A stretch of 64,000 nucleotides of DNA from Massilia sp. KIM (GCF_002007115.1 NZ_MVAD01000004.1:124001-188000), one strand, 5' to 3'. Positions 1-14,753 are shown, counted from the first letter of the stretch. Notes: generated by a model from the letters alone, not told the origin. Program-made: numbers and translations.

Positions 1-237
1 CTGCTGGGTCATCTTCTCGGCGTCGACGAAGGGCAGGATCTTGGTGTTGACCAGGTCCATGATCTTGTTGCGGTTGCCGGCCTGGATGTCCTTGTCGGCC
101 TTGACCGACTCGATCACGTCGGCGGTGATGCGCTTGACCAGCGCGTCCGGGGCTTCGGCCGGGGCCTGGGCCAGCACACTGGTGGAGAAGGCGACGGTCG
201 CCGCCGCGGTGGCGATCAACTGAATGACTGGCTTCAT
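1..237 (-). CDS. mlaC: MlaC-type periplasmic phospholipid-binding protein, 5' part only
   Basis: This is the N-terminal part (79 codons) of the periplasmic shuttle that carries phospholipids between the MlaA outer-membrane complex and the MlaFED inner-membrane transporter. The visible product opens with a signal peptide ending near VLAQA, followed by a helical stretch (DALVKRITADVIESVKADKD, then KIMDLVNTKILPFVD) typical of the Ttg2D/MlaC family. The start at 237 is preceded by an AAGGAAAG ribosome-binding site. It is the last visible gene of the minus-strand mlaF-E-D-A-C run, 76 bp after mlaA. The 3' part lies outside the window, so nothing can be said about its C-terminus or a following mlaB. 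Confidence 0.88.
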   Translation of the reverse strand, partial: MKPVIQLIATAAATVAFSTSVLAQAPAEAPDALVKRITADVIESVKADKDIQAGNRNKIMDLVNTKILPFVDAEKMTQQ

Positions 238-313
238 ATAAAAATCTTTCCTTTCGTTGTAGGCCGCGCAAAACGTCGGGGGAGCGCCCGCGGCCCTGAC
301 CGGTTAACTCTTC

Positions 314-1093
314 TTACTGCTTTTCGGATGACACCGGTTGCGGCACGACCTGCGAATTCGCGCCTTCTTTCGCTTCTTCCGCTGCGCCGGCATCGGCGCT
401 GGGCGGCGGATTGCCGTCGTACACCTGGCTCTGGCGGCGCTGCAGGTAGCCGTCGCGGATGAACTCGTAGCGGTCCAGGGCGGCGTCTTCCAGCAGGCTG
501 GAGGCGTCGAGCAGGCTGGCGCGCTTGTCGATCACGCGCACGCCGGCGCCGATGTTGCGCCAGTTGGCCGGTTCCTTGTATTTCCAGATGTCACCGCCGA
601 TGTCGGCCGGCAGCGCCGCGGTGTCACGCACCGTAGATGGGCCCAACAGCGGCAACATCAAGTAGGGGCCGCTAGGCACGCCCCACACGCCCAGGGTCTG
701 GCCGAAATCCTCGTTGTGCTTGGGGATGCCGGCTTCGGAGGCGATGTCGAGCAGGCCGAAGATGCCGAAGGTCGAGTTCACGGCGACACGGGTGACGTCG
801 CCCATGCCGGCCTGGCCCTTACCCTGCAGCAAGTTATTCACTGCGCTCCAGGCGTCGGACAGGTTGCCGAAGAAATTGCTGACGCCGGTCTGGACAAAGC
901 TCGGGGTCACGTTCTTGTAGGCGGTGGCGGTCGGCTTCAGGACGGTGCGGTCGACCGCGTCGTTGAAGCTGAACACGGCGCGGTTATAGCCTTCCAGCGG
1001 ATCCTGGGGATTGTTGGTGGTGGCGCAGCCGGTCAGGACGAGGGCGGCGGCGGCGGCGGCCAGGCCGCGGGCGGATTTCGACACGGGAATCAT
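314..1093 (-). CDS. mlaA: MlaA/VacJ outer-membrane lipoprotein
   Basis: This 259-residue lipoprotein is the outer-membrane component of the Mla system, which removes surface-exposed phospholipids. The N-terminus carries a lipoprotein signal with lipobox LTGC (Cys near residue 23). The family signature follows: DPLEGYNRAVFSFND, then the SNFFGNLSD and VNNLLQGK region and the DFGQTLGVWGVPSGPYLMLP core. The C-terminal 40 residues are an Ala/Glu/Pro-rich tail beyond the VacJ domain. Its start overlaps the end of mlaD by 4 bp (ATGA), which indicates translational coupling. In enterobacteria mlaA is unlinked, whereas placement inside the mla operon is usual in betaproteobacteria. Confidence 0.95.
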   Translation of the reverse strand: MIPVSKSARGLAAAAAALVLTGCATTNNPQDPLEGYNRAVFSFNDAVDRTVLKPTATAYKNVTPSFVQTGVSNFFGNLSDAWSAVNNLLQGKGQAGMGDVTRVAVNSTFGIFGLLDIASEAGIPKHNEDFGQTLGVWGVPSGPYLMLPLLGPSTVRDTAALPADIGGDIWKYKEPANWRNIGAGVRVIDKRASLLDASSLLEDAALDRYEFIRDGYLQRRQSQVYDGNPPPSADAGAAEEAKEGANSQVVPQPVSSEKQ

Positions 1094-1563
1094 TCGCTAG
1101 CTTCCTTTCCATCAGCGGCTTTGCTGTAGATAAATTGGTTAATCAAGTCTTCCAGCACCGCAGCCGACTGGGTGCGGTTGATCCGGTCGCCATCGACCAG
1201 GTTCTGGGTGTCGCCACCCGCTTCGATCCCGATGTATTGCTCGCCCAGCAGGCCGGCGGTCAGGATCTTCAACGAACTATCTTTCGGGAACTGGAACTGC
1301 TGGTCCAGGTCGAGGCGCACCTGGGCCTGGAAGGTCTTGTCGTCGAAGCGGATCTCGCCGACGCGACCGACCACCACGCCTGCGCTCTTGACGGGCGCCT
1401 GCGGCTTGAGTCCGCCAATATTGTCGAACTTGCCAGTGACCGAATAGGTCTTGGTGAAAGACAGCGAGCTCAGGTTACCTGCCTGCAGGGCAAGGAACAA
1501 CAGGGCTGCGGCGCCCAGCAGGACGAACAGGCCGACCCAGACATCGATGATTTTACGGTGCAT
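1090..1563 (-). CDS. mlaD: MlaD, MCE-domain phospholipid transport protein
   Basis: The 157-residue product has one N-terminal transmembrane helix (about residues 7-27, VGLFVLLGAAALLFLALQ) and an MCE domain at roughly residues 40-118 (FDNIGGLKPQAPVKSAGVVV, GRVGEIRF). MlaD forms the hexameric periplasmic ring on the MlaFE transporter and binds lipid. Length and layout match the family. The short C-terminal helix (VLEDLINQFIYSK) is the expected pore-lining or oligomerisation segment. It lies 43 bp downstream of mlaE and overlaps mlaA by 4 bp. Confidence 0.95.
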   Translation of the reverse strand: MHRKIIDVWVGLFVLLGAAALLFLALQAGNLSSLSFTKTYSVTGKFDNIGGLKPQAPVKSAGVVVGRVGEIRFDDKTFQAQVRLDLDQQFQFPKDSSLKILTAGLLGEQYIGIEAGGDTQNLVDGDRINRTQSAAVLEDLINQFIYSKAADGKEASE

Positions 1564-1606
1564 AGTATTTCCTAGTATTCAGGCCGTCTGTGCGCGGCCA
1601 AACAAT

Positions 1607-2386
1607 TTATTGCGTGAACATCAGGGCGGTCATGATGAAGTCCAGCCCCAGAACCAAGAGCGAAGCGATGACGACGGTGCGGGTGGTGGCGCGCGCGACG
1701 TCGGCCGGGGTCGGCTTCACGTGATACCCCTGGAAAACGGCGGTGAAGGTCACGGCGATACCGAACACGAAACTCTTGATCACGCTGCTCAACACGTCGC
1801 GCTGCACGTCGACGCCGGCCTGCATCTGCGACCAGAAGGCGCCTTCGTCCAGGCCCAGCAGCTTGACGCCGACCAGGTAGCTGCCCATGATGCCGACCGC
1901 CGAGAACACGGCGGCCAGGATCGGCATCGCCACCACGCCGCCCCAGAAACGGGGCGCCAGCACGCGCTGGACCGGATTGACTGCCATCATTTCCATCGCC
2001 GACAACTGCTCGCCCGCCTTCATCAGGCCGATCTCGGCCGTGAGCGAGGTCCCGGCGCGGCCCGCGAACAGCAGCGCGGTGACCACCGGCCCCAGTTCGC
2101 GCACCAGCGAGAGCGCGGTCAGGGGACCGAGTTTTTCCTCGGCGCCGAACTGGATCAGGTTGACGTAGAACTGCAGGCCCAGCACCAGGCCGACGAACAG
2201 GCCGGAGACGATGGTGATGACCAGCGAATAATTGCCGATGAAATGGATCTGCTCGCTGATCAGGGCCGGGCGGCGGAAGGCCCCCGGCGAGAAACGCAGC
2301 AGGTTGAAAAAGGCGCGGGTGGCGAAGCCCAGGCTTTCGACGCCTTCGCGCACATTGCAGCCGATGGCGGCCAGGAAACGGATCAT
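1607..2386 (-). CDS. mlaE: MlaE, inner-membrane permease of the phospholipid ABC transporter
   Basis: This 259-residue polytopic membrane protein belongs to the MlaE/YrbE permease family. The sequence shows an N-terminal amphipathic region, then about five hydrophobic segments including SLVITIVSGLFVGLVLGLQF and VVTALLFAGRAGTSLTAEIG, the latter a family hallmark. It forms the transmembrane core between the MlaF ATPase and the MlaD ring. Its start overlaps the mlaF stop by 4 bp (ATGA), so the ATPase and permease are probably made in step. Confidence 0.95.
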   Translation of the reverse strand: MIRFLAAIGCNVREGVESLGFATRAFFNLLRFSPGAFRRPALISEQIHFIGNYSLVITIVSGLFVGLVLGLQFYVNLIQFGAEEKLGPLTALSLVRELGPVVTALLFAGRAGTSLTAEIGLMKAGEQLSAMEMMAVNPVQRVLAPRFWGGVVAMPILAAVFSAVGIMGSYLVGVKLLGLDEGAFWSQMQAGVDVQRDVLSSVIKSFVFGIAVTFTAVFQGYHVKPTPADVARATTRTVVIASLLVLGLDFIMTALMFTQ

Positions 2387-3186
2387 CGCTTGCCTCCCAG
2401 GCCCAGGTCGTCGCTCAGGGACTTGCCGGGATAGTGGAAGGGCACCGGACCGTCCGGCTCGGCGTTGACGAATTGCTTGACGTAGGGGTCGGTCGAGACG
2501 CGCAGCTCGGCCGGCGTACCTTCGGCGACGATCTTGCCCGCCGACATGAAGTACACGTAGTCGGCGATGGCGAAGGTTTCGTTGACGTCGTGCGAGACCA
2601 GGATCGACGTCGAGCCGAGGGCGTCGTTCAGGTTGCGGATCAGGTTCGCGGTCAGGCCCATCGAGATCGGATCGAGGCCGGCGAAGGGCTCGTCGTACAT
2701 GATCAGTTCGGGGTCGAGCGCGATCGCGCGCGCTACCGCCACGCGGCGCGCCATGCCGCCCGAGATCTCGCCCGGCTTGAGGCGGTGGGCGTTGCGCAGG
2801 CCGACGGCGTTGAGCTTCATCAACACCAGGTTGCGGATCAGTTCTTCGGGCAGGTCGGTGTGTTCGCGCAGGGGGAAGGCGACGTTGTCGAAGATCGACA
2901 GGTCGGTGAACAGGGCGCCGAACTGGAACAGCATGCCCATGCGGCGGCGCAGGCGGTAGAGGCCCTCGGTATTGAGTGCGTGGACGACCTCGCCGTTGAC
3001 ACGGACTTCGCCGCGCTGGGGACGGATCTGCCCGCCAATCAGGCGCAGGACCGTGGTCTTGCCGCAGCCCGAACCGCCCATGACGGCGACCAGCTTACCG
3101 CGCGGGAAATCCATGCGGAGATTCGACAAGATGGAACGCTCTCCGTACGCAAAGTGCAGATCGCGAATTTCGACTAGGTTCGACAC
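2383..3186 (-). CDS. mlaF: MlaF, ATP-binding subunit of the phospholipid ABC transporter
   Basis: This is a 267-residue ABC ATPase. The Walker A is GGSGCGKT at residues 37-44, the signature loop reads ISGGMARRVAVARA, and Walker B is LIMYDEPFAGLDP, followed by the H-loop His in LVSHDVNE. The C-terminal extension after the ATPase core (PDGPVPFHYPGKSLSDDL) is typical of MlaF. It is the first gene of the visible mla operon, so the operon promoter should lie in the A/T-richer region above 3186. Confidence 0.96.
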   Translation of the reverse strand: MSNLVEIRDLHFAYGERSILSNLRMDFPRGKLVAVMGGSGCGKTTVLRLIGGQIRPQRGEVRVNGEVVHALNTEGLYRLRRRMGMLFQFGALFTDLSIFDNVAFPLREHTDLPEELIRNLVLMKLNAVGLRNAHRLKPGEISGGMARRVAVARAIALDPELIMYDEPFAGLDPISMGLTANLIRNLNDALGSTSILVSHDVNETFAIADYVYFMSAGKIVAEGTPAELRVSTDPYVKQFVNAEPDGPVPFHYPGKSLSDDLGLGGKR

Positions 3187-3600
3187 AGCGTAAGTAATAA
3201 TTGGGGAATCCGGTATTGTAGTGCAGAAAGGGCAATCCCTGCTTGAGACGGCCCGGATCTGAAGGGAGACACGACGTACTATTACAACAAAAATAACTCG
3301 CCGGTCAATAATTTTAGTTTCTAAGTGCTTGTTTTTTCAGAGATATGTATATCTCGCAAGATTGGTTTTGTTGAATCATATCAACAAATTCCTTGTGGAA
3401 ACTACCCTCTGCGATGGGGTCATTGCCCGCCCAAAAGGGTGGCAAAAGTTACAATGTGAAACCGACTTTACGACTTGTCACAACTCGTCACCGGTCTGGC
3501 TGTCACTTTGGTCATAGCGCTGGTGTCGGGAACGGCTTGGCCCGCGGGGTCTGCATTGAAATACTGCTTCCCTGCGCGACTGGATGCAGACGCGGCAGTA
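3187..3600. other. Intergenic region, A/T-rich, upstream of mlaF
   Basis: This 414-bp stretch has no convincing gene. The part from about 3290 to 3480 is clearly richer in A and T than the flanks. For mlaF transcription a -10-like TACAAT is readable on the minus strand at 3215-3220, but no good -35 was found. A plus-strand open frame at 3329-3517 has no ribosome-binding site and no recognisable protein pattern. Confidence 0.5.
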
Positions 3601-4218
3601 TCAGGCCGCTCGCGCCAGGCCGAAGTGCCGGTCCACCGCCGCCAGCGCCTCCTCGCGCGCCTGCACCGCCCGCTCCGCCCCGAGCGACATTCCTTCCATC
3701 GAAAACACGGTGATGTCCTTCAAGCCGATCATCGGCAGCACCGCGCGCAGGTAAGGCTCGAGAAAGTCCGGCTGGCGCGCGCGTTCGCCGGTGCGCCAGC
3801 CGCCGCTTGCGATGGCGATGTAGACCGGCCGGTCCGGCAGATTGCCGACCTTGCCCTGCGGGCTGGGACGCATGGTGCGGTGCATGCGCACCACGTGGTC
3901 GATCCAGGCCTTCAGGGTCGACGGCACCGTCAGGTTGTGCATGGGTGTGCCGATCACCAGGATGTCGGCCCGCACCAGTTCGGCGATCAGGCGCTCGGAG
4001 CGGCCCAGTGCCCCGTGTTCGCCCGGCTGGTCGACGCCGCTGCCCAGGGCGAGGGCGTACTCGGCGTCGACGTGTTCGAGGGCGTCCTCGTCCAGGGCGC
4101 GCAGGGTGACGCTGGCGCCGGGGTGGCGCGCCAGCAGGCGCTCGACCACGCGGCTGGACAGCAGGTGGCTGTTGGCCTGGCCGCCGCGCGGGCTGGCCGT
4201 GATGTGCAGGATGTTCAT
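3601..4218 (-). CDS. azoR: FMN-dependent NADH-azoreductase
   Basis: The 205-residue product has the flavodoxin-like fold of the AzoR family. It shows the N-terminal phosphate-binding segment ITASPRGGQANSHLL, then GTPMHNLTVPSTLKAWIDHV with the conserved P-M-H/Y-N motif, and the IASGGW loop that contacts FMN. Such enzymes reduce quinones or azo compounds with NAD(P)H in the cytoplasm. It lies downstream of the NDH-2-like gene on the same strand, separated by 110 bp that include a strong hairpin, so joint transcription is uncertain. The natural substrate cannot be read from sequence. Confidence 0.88.
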   Translation of the reverse strand: MNILHITASPRGGQANSHLLSSRVVERLLARHPGASVTLRALDEDALEHVDAEYALALGSGVDQPGEHGALGRSERLIAELVRADILVIGTPMHNLTVPSTLKAWIDHVVRMHRTMRPSPQGKVGNLPDRPVYIAIASGGWRTGERARQPDFLEPYLRAVLPMIGLKDITVFSMEGMSLGAERAVQAREEALAAVDRHFGLARAA

Positions 4219-4266
4219 GGATGCTCCGTTAAGTAGCGATGGTAGGCGAGGCCGCGCCGGCCGTCA

Positions 4267-4305
4267 TCCCGCGAAGTGCAGACGCAGGCCGCACTTCGCC
4301 GGGAC
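4267..4305 (-). terminator. Strong hairpin between the NDH-2-like gene and azoR
   Basis: CGAAGTGC (4272-4279) pairs with GCACTTCG (4291-4298), extended outward by CCCG/CGGG. It follows the stop of the upstream minus-strand gene. No T-run follows on that strand, so it may be a processing or attenuation structure rather than a simple Rho-independent terminator. Confidence 0.35.
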
Positions 4306-4328
4306 GGCGCTCCCCGGTTTGCGCCGGT

Positions 4329-5534
4329 TCAGGGCACGATCACGTGGTCCGGCTTGGCCAGGGCAAAAGCGGCTTCGCGGTCCGGGGCGGGCGGGTAGAT
4401 CCATTGGGTATTGATGGCGCGCTTGAGGGCCTTGCCTTCCTCCCGGGTCAGCTTCACCTGGCGATCCCAGCCCTCGGTATAGAGCGCCCCCCAGGGGCCG
4501 AGGTCGAGACAGGTCACGTACTTGGGCTGGCTGTAGGGGTGCAGCGGCAGGCCGACCAGTTCGGCGACCGCATTGTAGCCGGCGACCCGGCCCAGGCTCA
4601 GCGCGTGCTGGCAGGACATTGCCGCCACGTTGCCGATGTCGTCGGCGGCGGCGCGCGCCACGTCGCCGGTCACGTACACGCCCTCCACCGGCGAACGCAG
4701 GTAGGGGTCGGCGACCACCCGGCCGAAGCGGTCGTGTTCGGCGCCGATCTGGGCGGCGAGCGGATTGGCGCGCATGCCGGCGGTCCAGATCACGGTGGCG
4801 GCCGGGATGCGGCGGCCGTCGGCCGTCACCACGCCTTCGGCGTCGATCGCGGCCAGGGCGGCCGAGGTGATCACCTCGACCCCGGTCTCGGCCAGCGCTT
4901 CCTCGATCACCGGGCGCGGCACCGGGCCCAGCTCGGGGCCGACCACCTCGGCCTGTTCCAGCATGACCACGCGCAGCTTGGCGTCGTGGCCGAGGATGGC
5001 GCGCAGGCGCTCCGGCATTTCGGTGGCGGTCTCGATGCCGGTGAAGCCGCCGCCCACCACCACCACGGTGTTGCGCGCCGCGCTTTCGGGCTGGCTGGCC
5101 AGGCCGGCCAGGTGGCGGTTCAGCCTGTCGGCCTCGTGCAGCTGGTCGACGTTGAAGCTATATTCTTTCAGGCCGGGCAGCGGCGGATTGAGCACCTGGC
5201 TGCCGGTGGCCAGGATGAAGCGGTCGTAGGCCAGGTGTTCGCGGCTGCCGTCGTTGCGCAGCACCTCCACGCTGCGGTCGGCGGCATGAATGCGCTCGAT
5301 GCGGCCGGCCAGGTGGCGCACGCCCACGGCGGTGAACAGCGGGCCCAGTTCCGGGGCCATGCCCTCGAGCGAGGCTTCGTAGAGGCGGGGACGCATGTGC
5401 AGGGCGGCCTCGGGCGAGACCACGGTGATGGCGACTTCATCCGACTTGCCGGCGACGAAAGCGGCGCGGGCGGCGGCCAGGGCGGCCCACAGGCCTGCGA
5501 AACCGCTGCCGGCGATGACGATGTTCTGGTTCAT
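4329..5534 (-). CDS. NADH dehydrogenase-like FAD oxidoreductase (NDH-2/COG1252 type)
   Basis: This 401-residue flavoprotein has two nucleotide-binding folds. The N-terminal FAD motif is IVIAGSGFAGLWAAL, the second dinucleotide motif is VVVVGGGFTGIETATEM, and the C-terminal FAD-contacting loop reads GVYVTGDVA. The family transfers electrons from NAD(P)H to quinones or other acceptors at the membrane surface. The Met at 5534 is chosen because GAAGGAGAG lies just upstream, so the in-frame Met 36 bp earlier is less likely. A MocR regulator is divergent, with only 81 bp between start codons, and may control this gene. Confidence 0.85.
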   Translation of the reverse strand: MNQNIVIAGSGFAGLWAALAAARAAFVAGKSDEVAITVVSPEAALHMRPRLYEASLEGMAPELGPLFTAVGVRHLAGRIERIHAADRSVEVLRNDGSREHLAYDRFILATGSQVLNPPLPGLKEYSFNVDQLHEADRLNRHLAGLASQPESAARNTVVVVGGGFTGIETATEMPERLRAILGHDAKLRVVMLEQAEVVGPELGPVPRPVIEEALAETGVEVITSAALAAIDAEGVVTADGRRIPAATVIWTAGMRANPLAAQIGAEHDRFGRVVADPYLRSPVEGVYVTGDVARAAADDIGNVAAMSCQHALSLGRVAGYNAVAELVGLPLHPYSQPKYVTCLDLGPWGALYTEGWDRQVKLTREEGKALKRAINTQWIYPPAPDREAAFALAKPDHVIVP

Positions 5535-5615
5535 GGTTCTCTCCTTCAAGGTAAGTGGCGATGGAGGCATTCTGCGGCTACACTGGACCGATGTATTGAG
5601 CCGGTTTCCTCACAA

Positions 5616-7130
5616 ATGACTGATCCACTTCCCTCACCGGCGCGCAGCAGGAGCGTCCCCTGGTCGCTGTCCCTGGGCCAGCCGGCTCAAGGCGAGACCC
5701 TGCAGCGCTGGCTCTACCGCAGCCTGCGCCAGGCCATCCTCGACGGCCGCCTGGCCGAAGGCGCGCGCCTGCCCGGCTCGCGCGCCCTGGCCCAGCAGTA
5801 CGGCACGGCGCGCGGCACCGTGCAGCTGGCCTACGACCAGCTGCTGTCCGAGGGCTATCTGCTGGCCGAGCGCGGCAGCGGCACGCGGGTGAGCCGGGTG
5901 CTGCCGGACGCCAGCCTGCAAGCCGGGCCGGCCCCAACGCGCGTCGAGCGGGAGGCGGCGCCGCAATCGGACGGCCCCTGGATGCAGCGCGTGGGCCAGC
6001 TCGCGCCGGCGTTTCCCCTGCGTCCGCCAAATTCGCTGCCGACCGCCTTCCACCCGCACCGCTGCGACGTGCGCGGCTTCCCGGTCGACCTCTGGCGGCG
6101 GCTGCACGGCCGCCACCTGCGCAGCTCGAAGCTGGCGATCCTGTCCGAGACCGAGGCCGCCGGCCTGCCGGCCCTGCGCGCCGCCATCGCGCGCCACCTC
6201 GACCTGGCGCGCGGCGTCGCGGTCTCGCCCGACCAGATCGTGGTGCTGGGCAGCGTGCAGCAGGCGCTCGACATCAGCCTGCGGCTTTTGGTCTCGCCGG
6301 GGGAAGCGGTATGGATGGAGGACCCGGGTTATCCGGGGGCGCGCCAGGCCATGCTGGCCCACGGCGCGCGGGTGGTGGACGTGCCGGTCGACGCCGACGG
6401 CCTGCGGGTGGTGGATGCGGAGCGCGCCGCGCCGGATGCGCGCCTGGCCTACGTGACCCCGGCGCGCCAGGCGCCGCTGGGCATGGCCTTGTCGCCGGAG
6501 CGCCGCCTGGCCCTGCTGCGCTGGGCGCACGAGCGCGGCGCCATCGTGTTCGAGGACGACTATGACAGCGAATACCGCTTCTCGGCCAAGCCGGTGCCGG
6601 CCCTGCGCAGCATGGAGGGCGGAGACAGCCACGTGGTGCTGGCGGGGACCTTCAGCAAGCTGCTGTTCCCGGCGATCCGGATCGCCTTCGTGGCCCTGCC
6701 CTGGCAACTGGTCGAGCCCTTCCAGCGCGCCGCCTCGCTGGCCGCGCGCAACGCCAACGCGCTGACCCAGGCGGTGCTGGCGGACTTCCTGGACGAGGGC
6801 CACTTCGACCGCCACGTGCGGCGCATGCGGCGCGTCTATGCGGCGCGCGCCGAAGCCTTCGAGGACGCCGCGCGGCGCCATTGGGAGGGATTGATCGAGG
6901 TGCCGCCGATCACGGCGGGCCTGGACGTGGTGACGCGCCTGCTGGCCCACGAGGAGCGCGCGGCCTGGCAGCGCCTGGCGGCGGCCGGGCTGACCGCCTT
7001 CCCGCTGGAGCGCTACACGGCGCGGGCCGTGCAGCCGCCTTCGCTGACCATGGGCTTCGCCGCCTTCGACGAGCGCGCCATCGAATCCGGCGCGCGGGCG
7101 GTGGCCGCGGCGATGCGCGGCCCCGCTTGA
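5616..7130 (+). CDS. MocR/PdxR-family transcription regulator (GntR HTH fused to aminotransferase fold)
   Basis: The 504-residue product has an N-terminal winged HTH (about residues 25-95: [20 protein letters not shown], then [19 protein letters not shown]). A proline-rich linker follows, then a class I aminotransferase-like domain. The PLP-lysine region is [15 protein letters not shown], with [11 protein letters not shown] upstream. Members bind PLP and commonly regulate a divergent neighbour, here the NDH-2-like gene. The reading frame stays open far upstream of the start, but those residues do not resemble the family. The Met at 5616 gives the usual length. Confidence 0.9.
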   Translation: MTDPLPSPARSRSVPWSLSLGQPAQGETLQRWLYRSLRQAILDGRLAEGARLPGSRALAQQYGTARGTVQLAYDQLLSEGYLLAERGSGTRVSRVLPDASLQAGPAPTRVEREAAPQSDGPWMQRVGQLAPAFPLRPPNSLPTAFHPHRCDVRGFPVDLWRRLHGRHLRSSKLAILSETEAAGLPALRAAIARHLDLARGVAVSPDQIVVLGSVQQALDISLRLLVSPGEAVWMEDPGYPGARQAMLAHGARVVDVPVDADGLRVVDAERAAPDARLAYVTPARQAPLGMALSPERRLALLRWAHERGAIVFEDDYDSEYRFSAKPVPALRSMEGGDSHVVLAGTFSKLLFPAIRIAFVALPWQLVEPFQRAASLAARNANALTQAVLADFLDEGHFDRHVRRMRRVYAARAEAFEDAARRHWEGLIEVPPITAGLDVVTRLLAHEERAAWQRLAAAGLTAFPLERYTARAVQPPSLTMGFAAFDERAIESGARAVAAAMRGPA

Positions 7131-7134
7131 GGGC

Positions 7135-8598
<1,464 letters not shown>

Positions 8599-8669
8599 GT
8601 TGTTTTCCTTTTGTCCTTCGGGTGACGCAGCCTGCTGCCCCGCCACCACCATCGTCGTTCGCCCACCGC

Positions 8670-8757
8670 CGTCATCCCCGCGTAGGCGGGGATCCAAGTT
8701 TGCATGCGTATCGTGAGCGCACGCCTAACTTGGGTCCTCGCCTCCGCGGGGAGGACG
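8670..8757. repeat. Inverted pair of REP-like units between gltB and gltD
   Basis: The left unit (8670-8700) begins CGTCATCCCCGC and ends GGATCCAAGTT; the right unit (8727-8757) is its imperfect reverse complement. Each unit forms its own hairpin around CCCCGC/GCGGGG, and the pair forms a larger one. The same family occurs near 17.2, 28.9 and 37.4 kb. Here it sits between two genes expected to be co-transcribed. Confidence 0.75.
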
Positions 8758-8766
8758 TTGTGTTGG

Positions 8767-13488
<4,722 letters not shown>

Positions 13489-13576
13489 GAGGCGTTCTCC
13501 ACGTCGTGTACTGCGAATTCGGGGGGTTGAATGCCGAGAATAGTGCAATGCAGCAGAATCAGCAACAAGAAAAATT

Positions 13577-13636
13577 AGGGTCGGAGTCGAATTTTTTGAC
13601 AACTTTTTAAAAGCTCTTAAAATTGGGGACAGAGTC
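13577..13636. repeat. Left-flank REP units of the RAYT element
   Basis: Two related units are present: AGGGTCGGAGTC (13577-13588) and GGGGACAGAGTC (13625-13636). Both are reverse complements of the GACTCYGWCCC units found six times on the other side of the transposase gene. The mirrored orientation suggests they bound the element. Confidence 0.7.
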
Positions 13637-13691
13637 ATTCGCCGCCGAGCTGCACGCCTATTTCCTTGATTTGAAAAGAAAAAGCCAAAAT

Positions 13692-13716
13692 GAAAACGGC
13701 ACGGATAACCGTGCCG
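13692..13716 (-). terminator. Rho-independent terminator after the RAYT gene
   Basis: On the minus strand the perfect 8-bp stem CGGCACGG/CCGTGCCG with loop TTAT is followed by TTTTCATTTTGG. It starts 20 bp after the transposase stop codon. Confidence 0.8.
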
Positions 13717-13736
13717 CAGATAGGGGATTGAACCGT

Positions 13737-14447
13737 TCAGGCCGCTGGGAGGGGCGGAATCGGCTGCTTGCGGGGGCGCCCGCGCTTGGCGGGGAGGATC
13801 TGGCGCTGGGTCTTGCGCTCCAGCTCGGCCTTGAAGGTCTGGGAAGCCAGCGGCGAATTCTTGAGCACCGAGCTGGTAATGAAGTCGACCTCGGTTTGCG
13901 GCATGCCCTGCTCCACCAGGCCCATATAGGCGGCCTCGCGCTGGAAGGGCGTATTGCCCAGGCTCCAGAACAGCGTGTGGTCAGTGATCAGGCTGTCGGG
14001 ACGGATGCCGGCGTGGTGCGCATAACTGGACCAGGAATAGTCGGCCGCCGAACTGACGAGCTCGGCGCGCACCGGGTTCAGTTCGATATACCGGCTGCAG
14101 GCCAGGAAATAGCTGTCGGTATCGATCAGCGAGGTGCGGAAACGCCCCTCGAACAGGCCGCCCGAGCGCTCGTACTTGTGATTGAACCAGGGCACGTAGA
14201 GGCGGCCGAGCTTCTGCATCATCTGGGCCAGACCGGTATCGTTGACGGGCGTTGCCAGCAGATGGATGTGATTCGGCATCAGCACATAGGCATGAATCGC
14301 CACTTCGTAGAAGCGCGAGATTTCCTTGAGCCAGGACAGGAAGCGCTGGTAATCCGCCTCTTCACGGAAGATGGTCTGGCGGTTGTTGCCACGCTGGATC
14401 ACGTGGTAGGGCTGGTTCGGAACGATGAGTCGGGGAAGGCGGGCCAT
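13737..14447 (-). CDS. REP-associated tyrosine transposase (RAYT, Y1_Tnp/HUH family)
   Basis: The 236-residue product is a Y1-type HUH endonuclease. It opens with the family motif [14 protein letters not shown], has the metal-binding HIH of [11 protein letters not shown], and carries the presumed nucleophile Tyr in [12 protein letters not shown]. The C-terminus is basic (KRGRPRKQP). RAYTs nick and rejoin single-stranded REP hairpins and are thought to spread them. The Met at 14447 follows GAGAAG and opens with [15 protein letters not shown], the usual family start. The gene is intact, flanked by candidate cognate REP units, and followed by its own terminator. Confidence 0.92.
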   Translation of the reverse strand: MARLPRLIVPNQPYHVIQRGNNRQTIFREEADYQRFLSWLKEISRFYEVAIHAYVLMPNHIHLLATPVNDTGLAQMMQKLGRLYVPWFNHKYERSGGLFEGRFRTSLIDTDSYFLACSRYIELNPVRAELVSSAADYSWSSYAHHAGIRPDSLITDHTLFWSLGNTPFQREAAYMGLVEQGMPQTEVDFITSSVLKNSPLASQTFKAELERKTQRQILPAKRGRPRKQPIPPLPAA

Positions 14448-14489
14448 GGTTCTTCTCGAGGACAAGCGACTATTGTAGCCCAGGCCGAT

Positions 14490-14587
14490 GACTCTGTCCC
14501 TAATTAAAATCAATAAGGCCTGAAATCGCCTCGACTCTGTCCCTAATTATTTCGCGAAGTGTCCCAAACACCATTGACTCTGTCCCT
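14490..14587. repeat. Right-flank REP units, GACTCTGTCCC type
   Basis: Three units in one orientation: GACTCTGTCCCTAATT at 14490-14505 and again at 14533-14548, and GACTCTGTCCCT at 14576-14587. Spacing is about 43 bp. They lie directly upstream of the RAYT start and may also affect its expression. Confidence 0.7.
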
Positions 14588-14753
14588 CTTTTTGCAAAAA
14601 GAGCAAAAAATCCACGGCGCCAGCGGGAAATTGGCCAATAAATCGACTCCGACCCTAGTTTTATACTCTGTCCCTCTTTTTGCAAAAAGGGCAAAAAATC
14701 AACGGCGCCAGCAGTAAATTGGCCAATAAATCGACTCCGACCCTAGTTTTATA
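14578..14753. repeat. 88-bp tandem duplication of a two-REP module
   Basis: Copy 1 is 14578-14665 and copy 2 is 14666-14753, with exact 88-bp period and about four mismatches. Each copy begins with CTCTGTCCCTC, continues through a palindromic TTTTTGCAAAAA, and ends with GACTCCGACCCTAGTTTT, joining both REP variants in one unit. No coding sequence is seen in 14448-14782. Confidence 0.85.

Larger units (their letters stand above)
13577..14753. mobile_element. RAYT transposase with flanking REP array
   Basis: One tyrosine transposase gene (13737-14447) lies between eight copies of a GACTCYGWCCC motif. Two are on the left and six on the right, in mirrored orientation. No target-site duplication or terminal inverted repeats of a classical insertion sequence were recognised, which agrees with RAYTs being domesticated single-copy genes that act on REP sequences. 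The element separates gltB from a two-component system. Confidence 0.65.

Noticed and set aside
3329..3517. Possible small gene in the region upstream of mlaF
   Set aside because: No ribosome-binding site, atypical composition and no recognisable motif. More likely non-coding A/T-rich sequence.
4239..5615. Upstream extension of the MocR reading frame by 459 codons
   Set aside because: The extra part lies opposite the NDH-2-like gene and has the composition of an antisense shadow. The MocR domain starts at 5616 with the expected HTH region.
14578..14753. 88-bp tandem duplication considered as a CRISPR or attachment site
   Set aside because: Both halves of each unit are conserved, the units contain REP words also found singly around the RAYT, and there is no integrase or tRNA.
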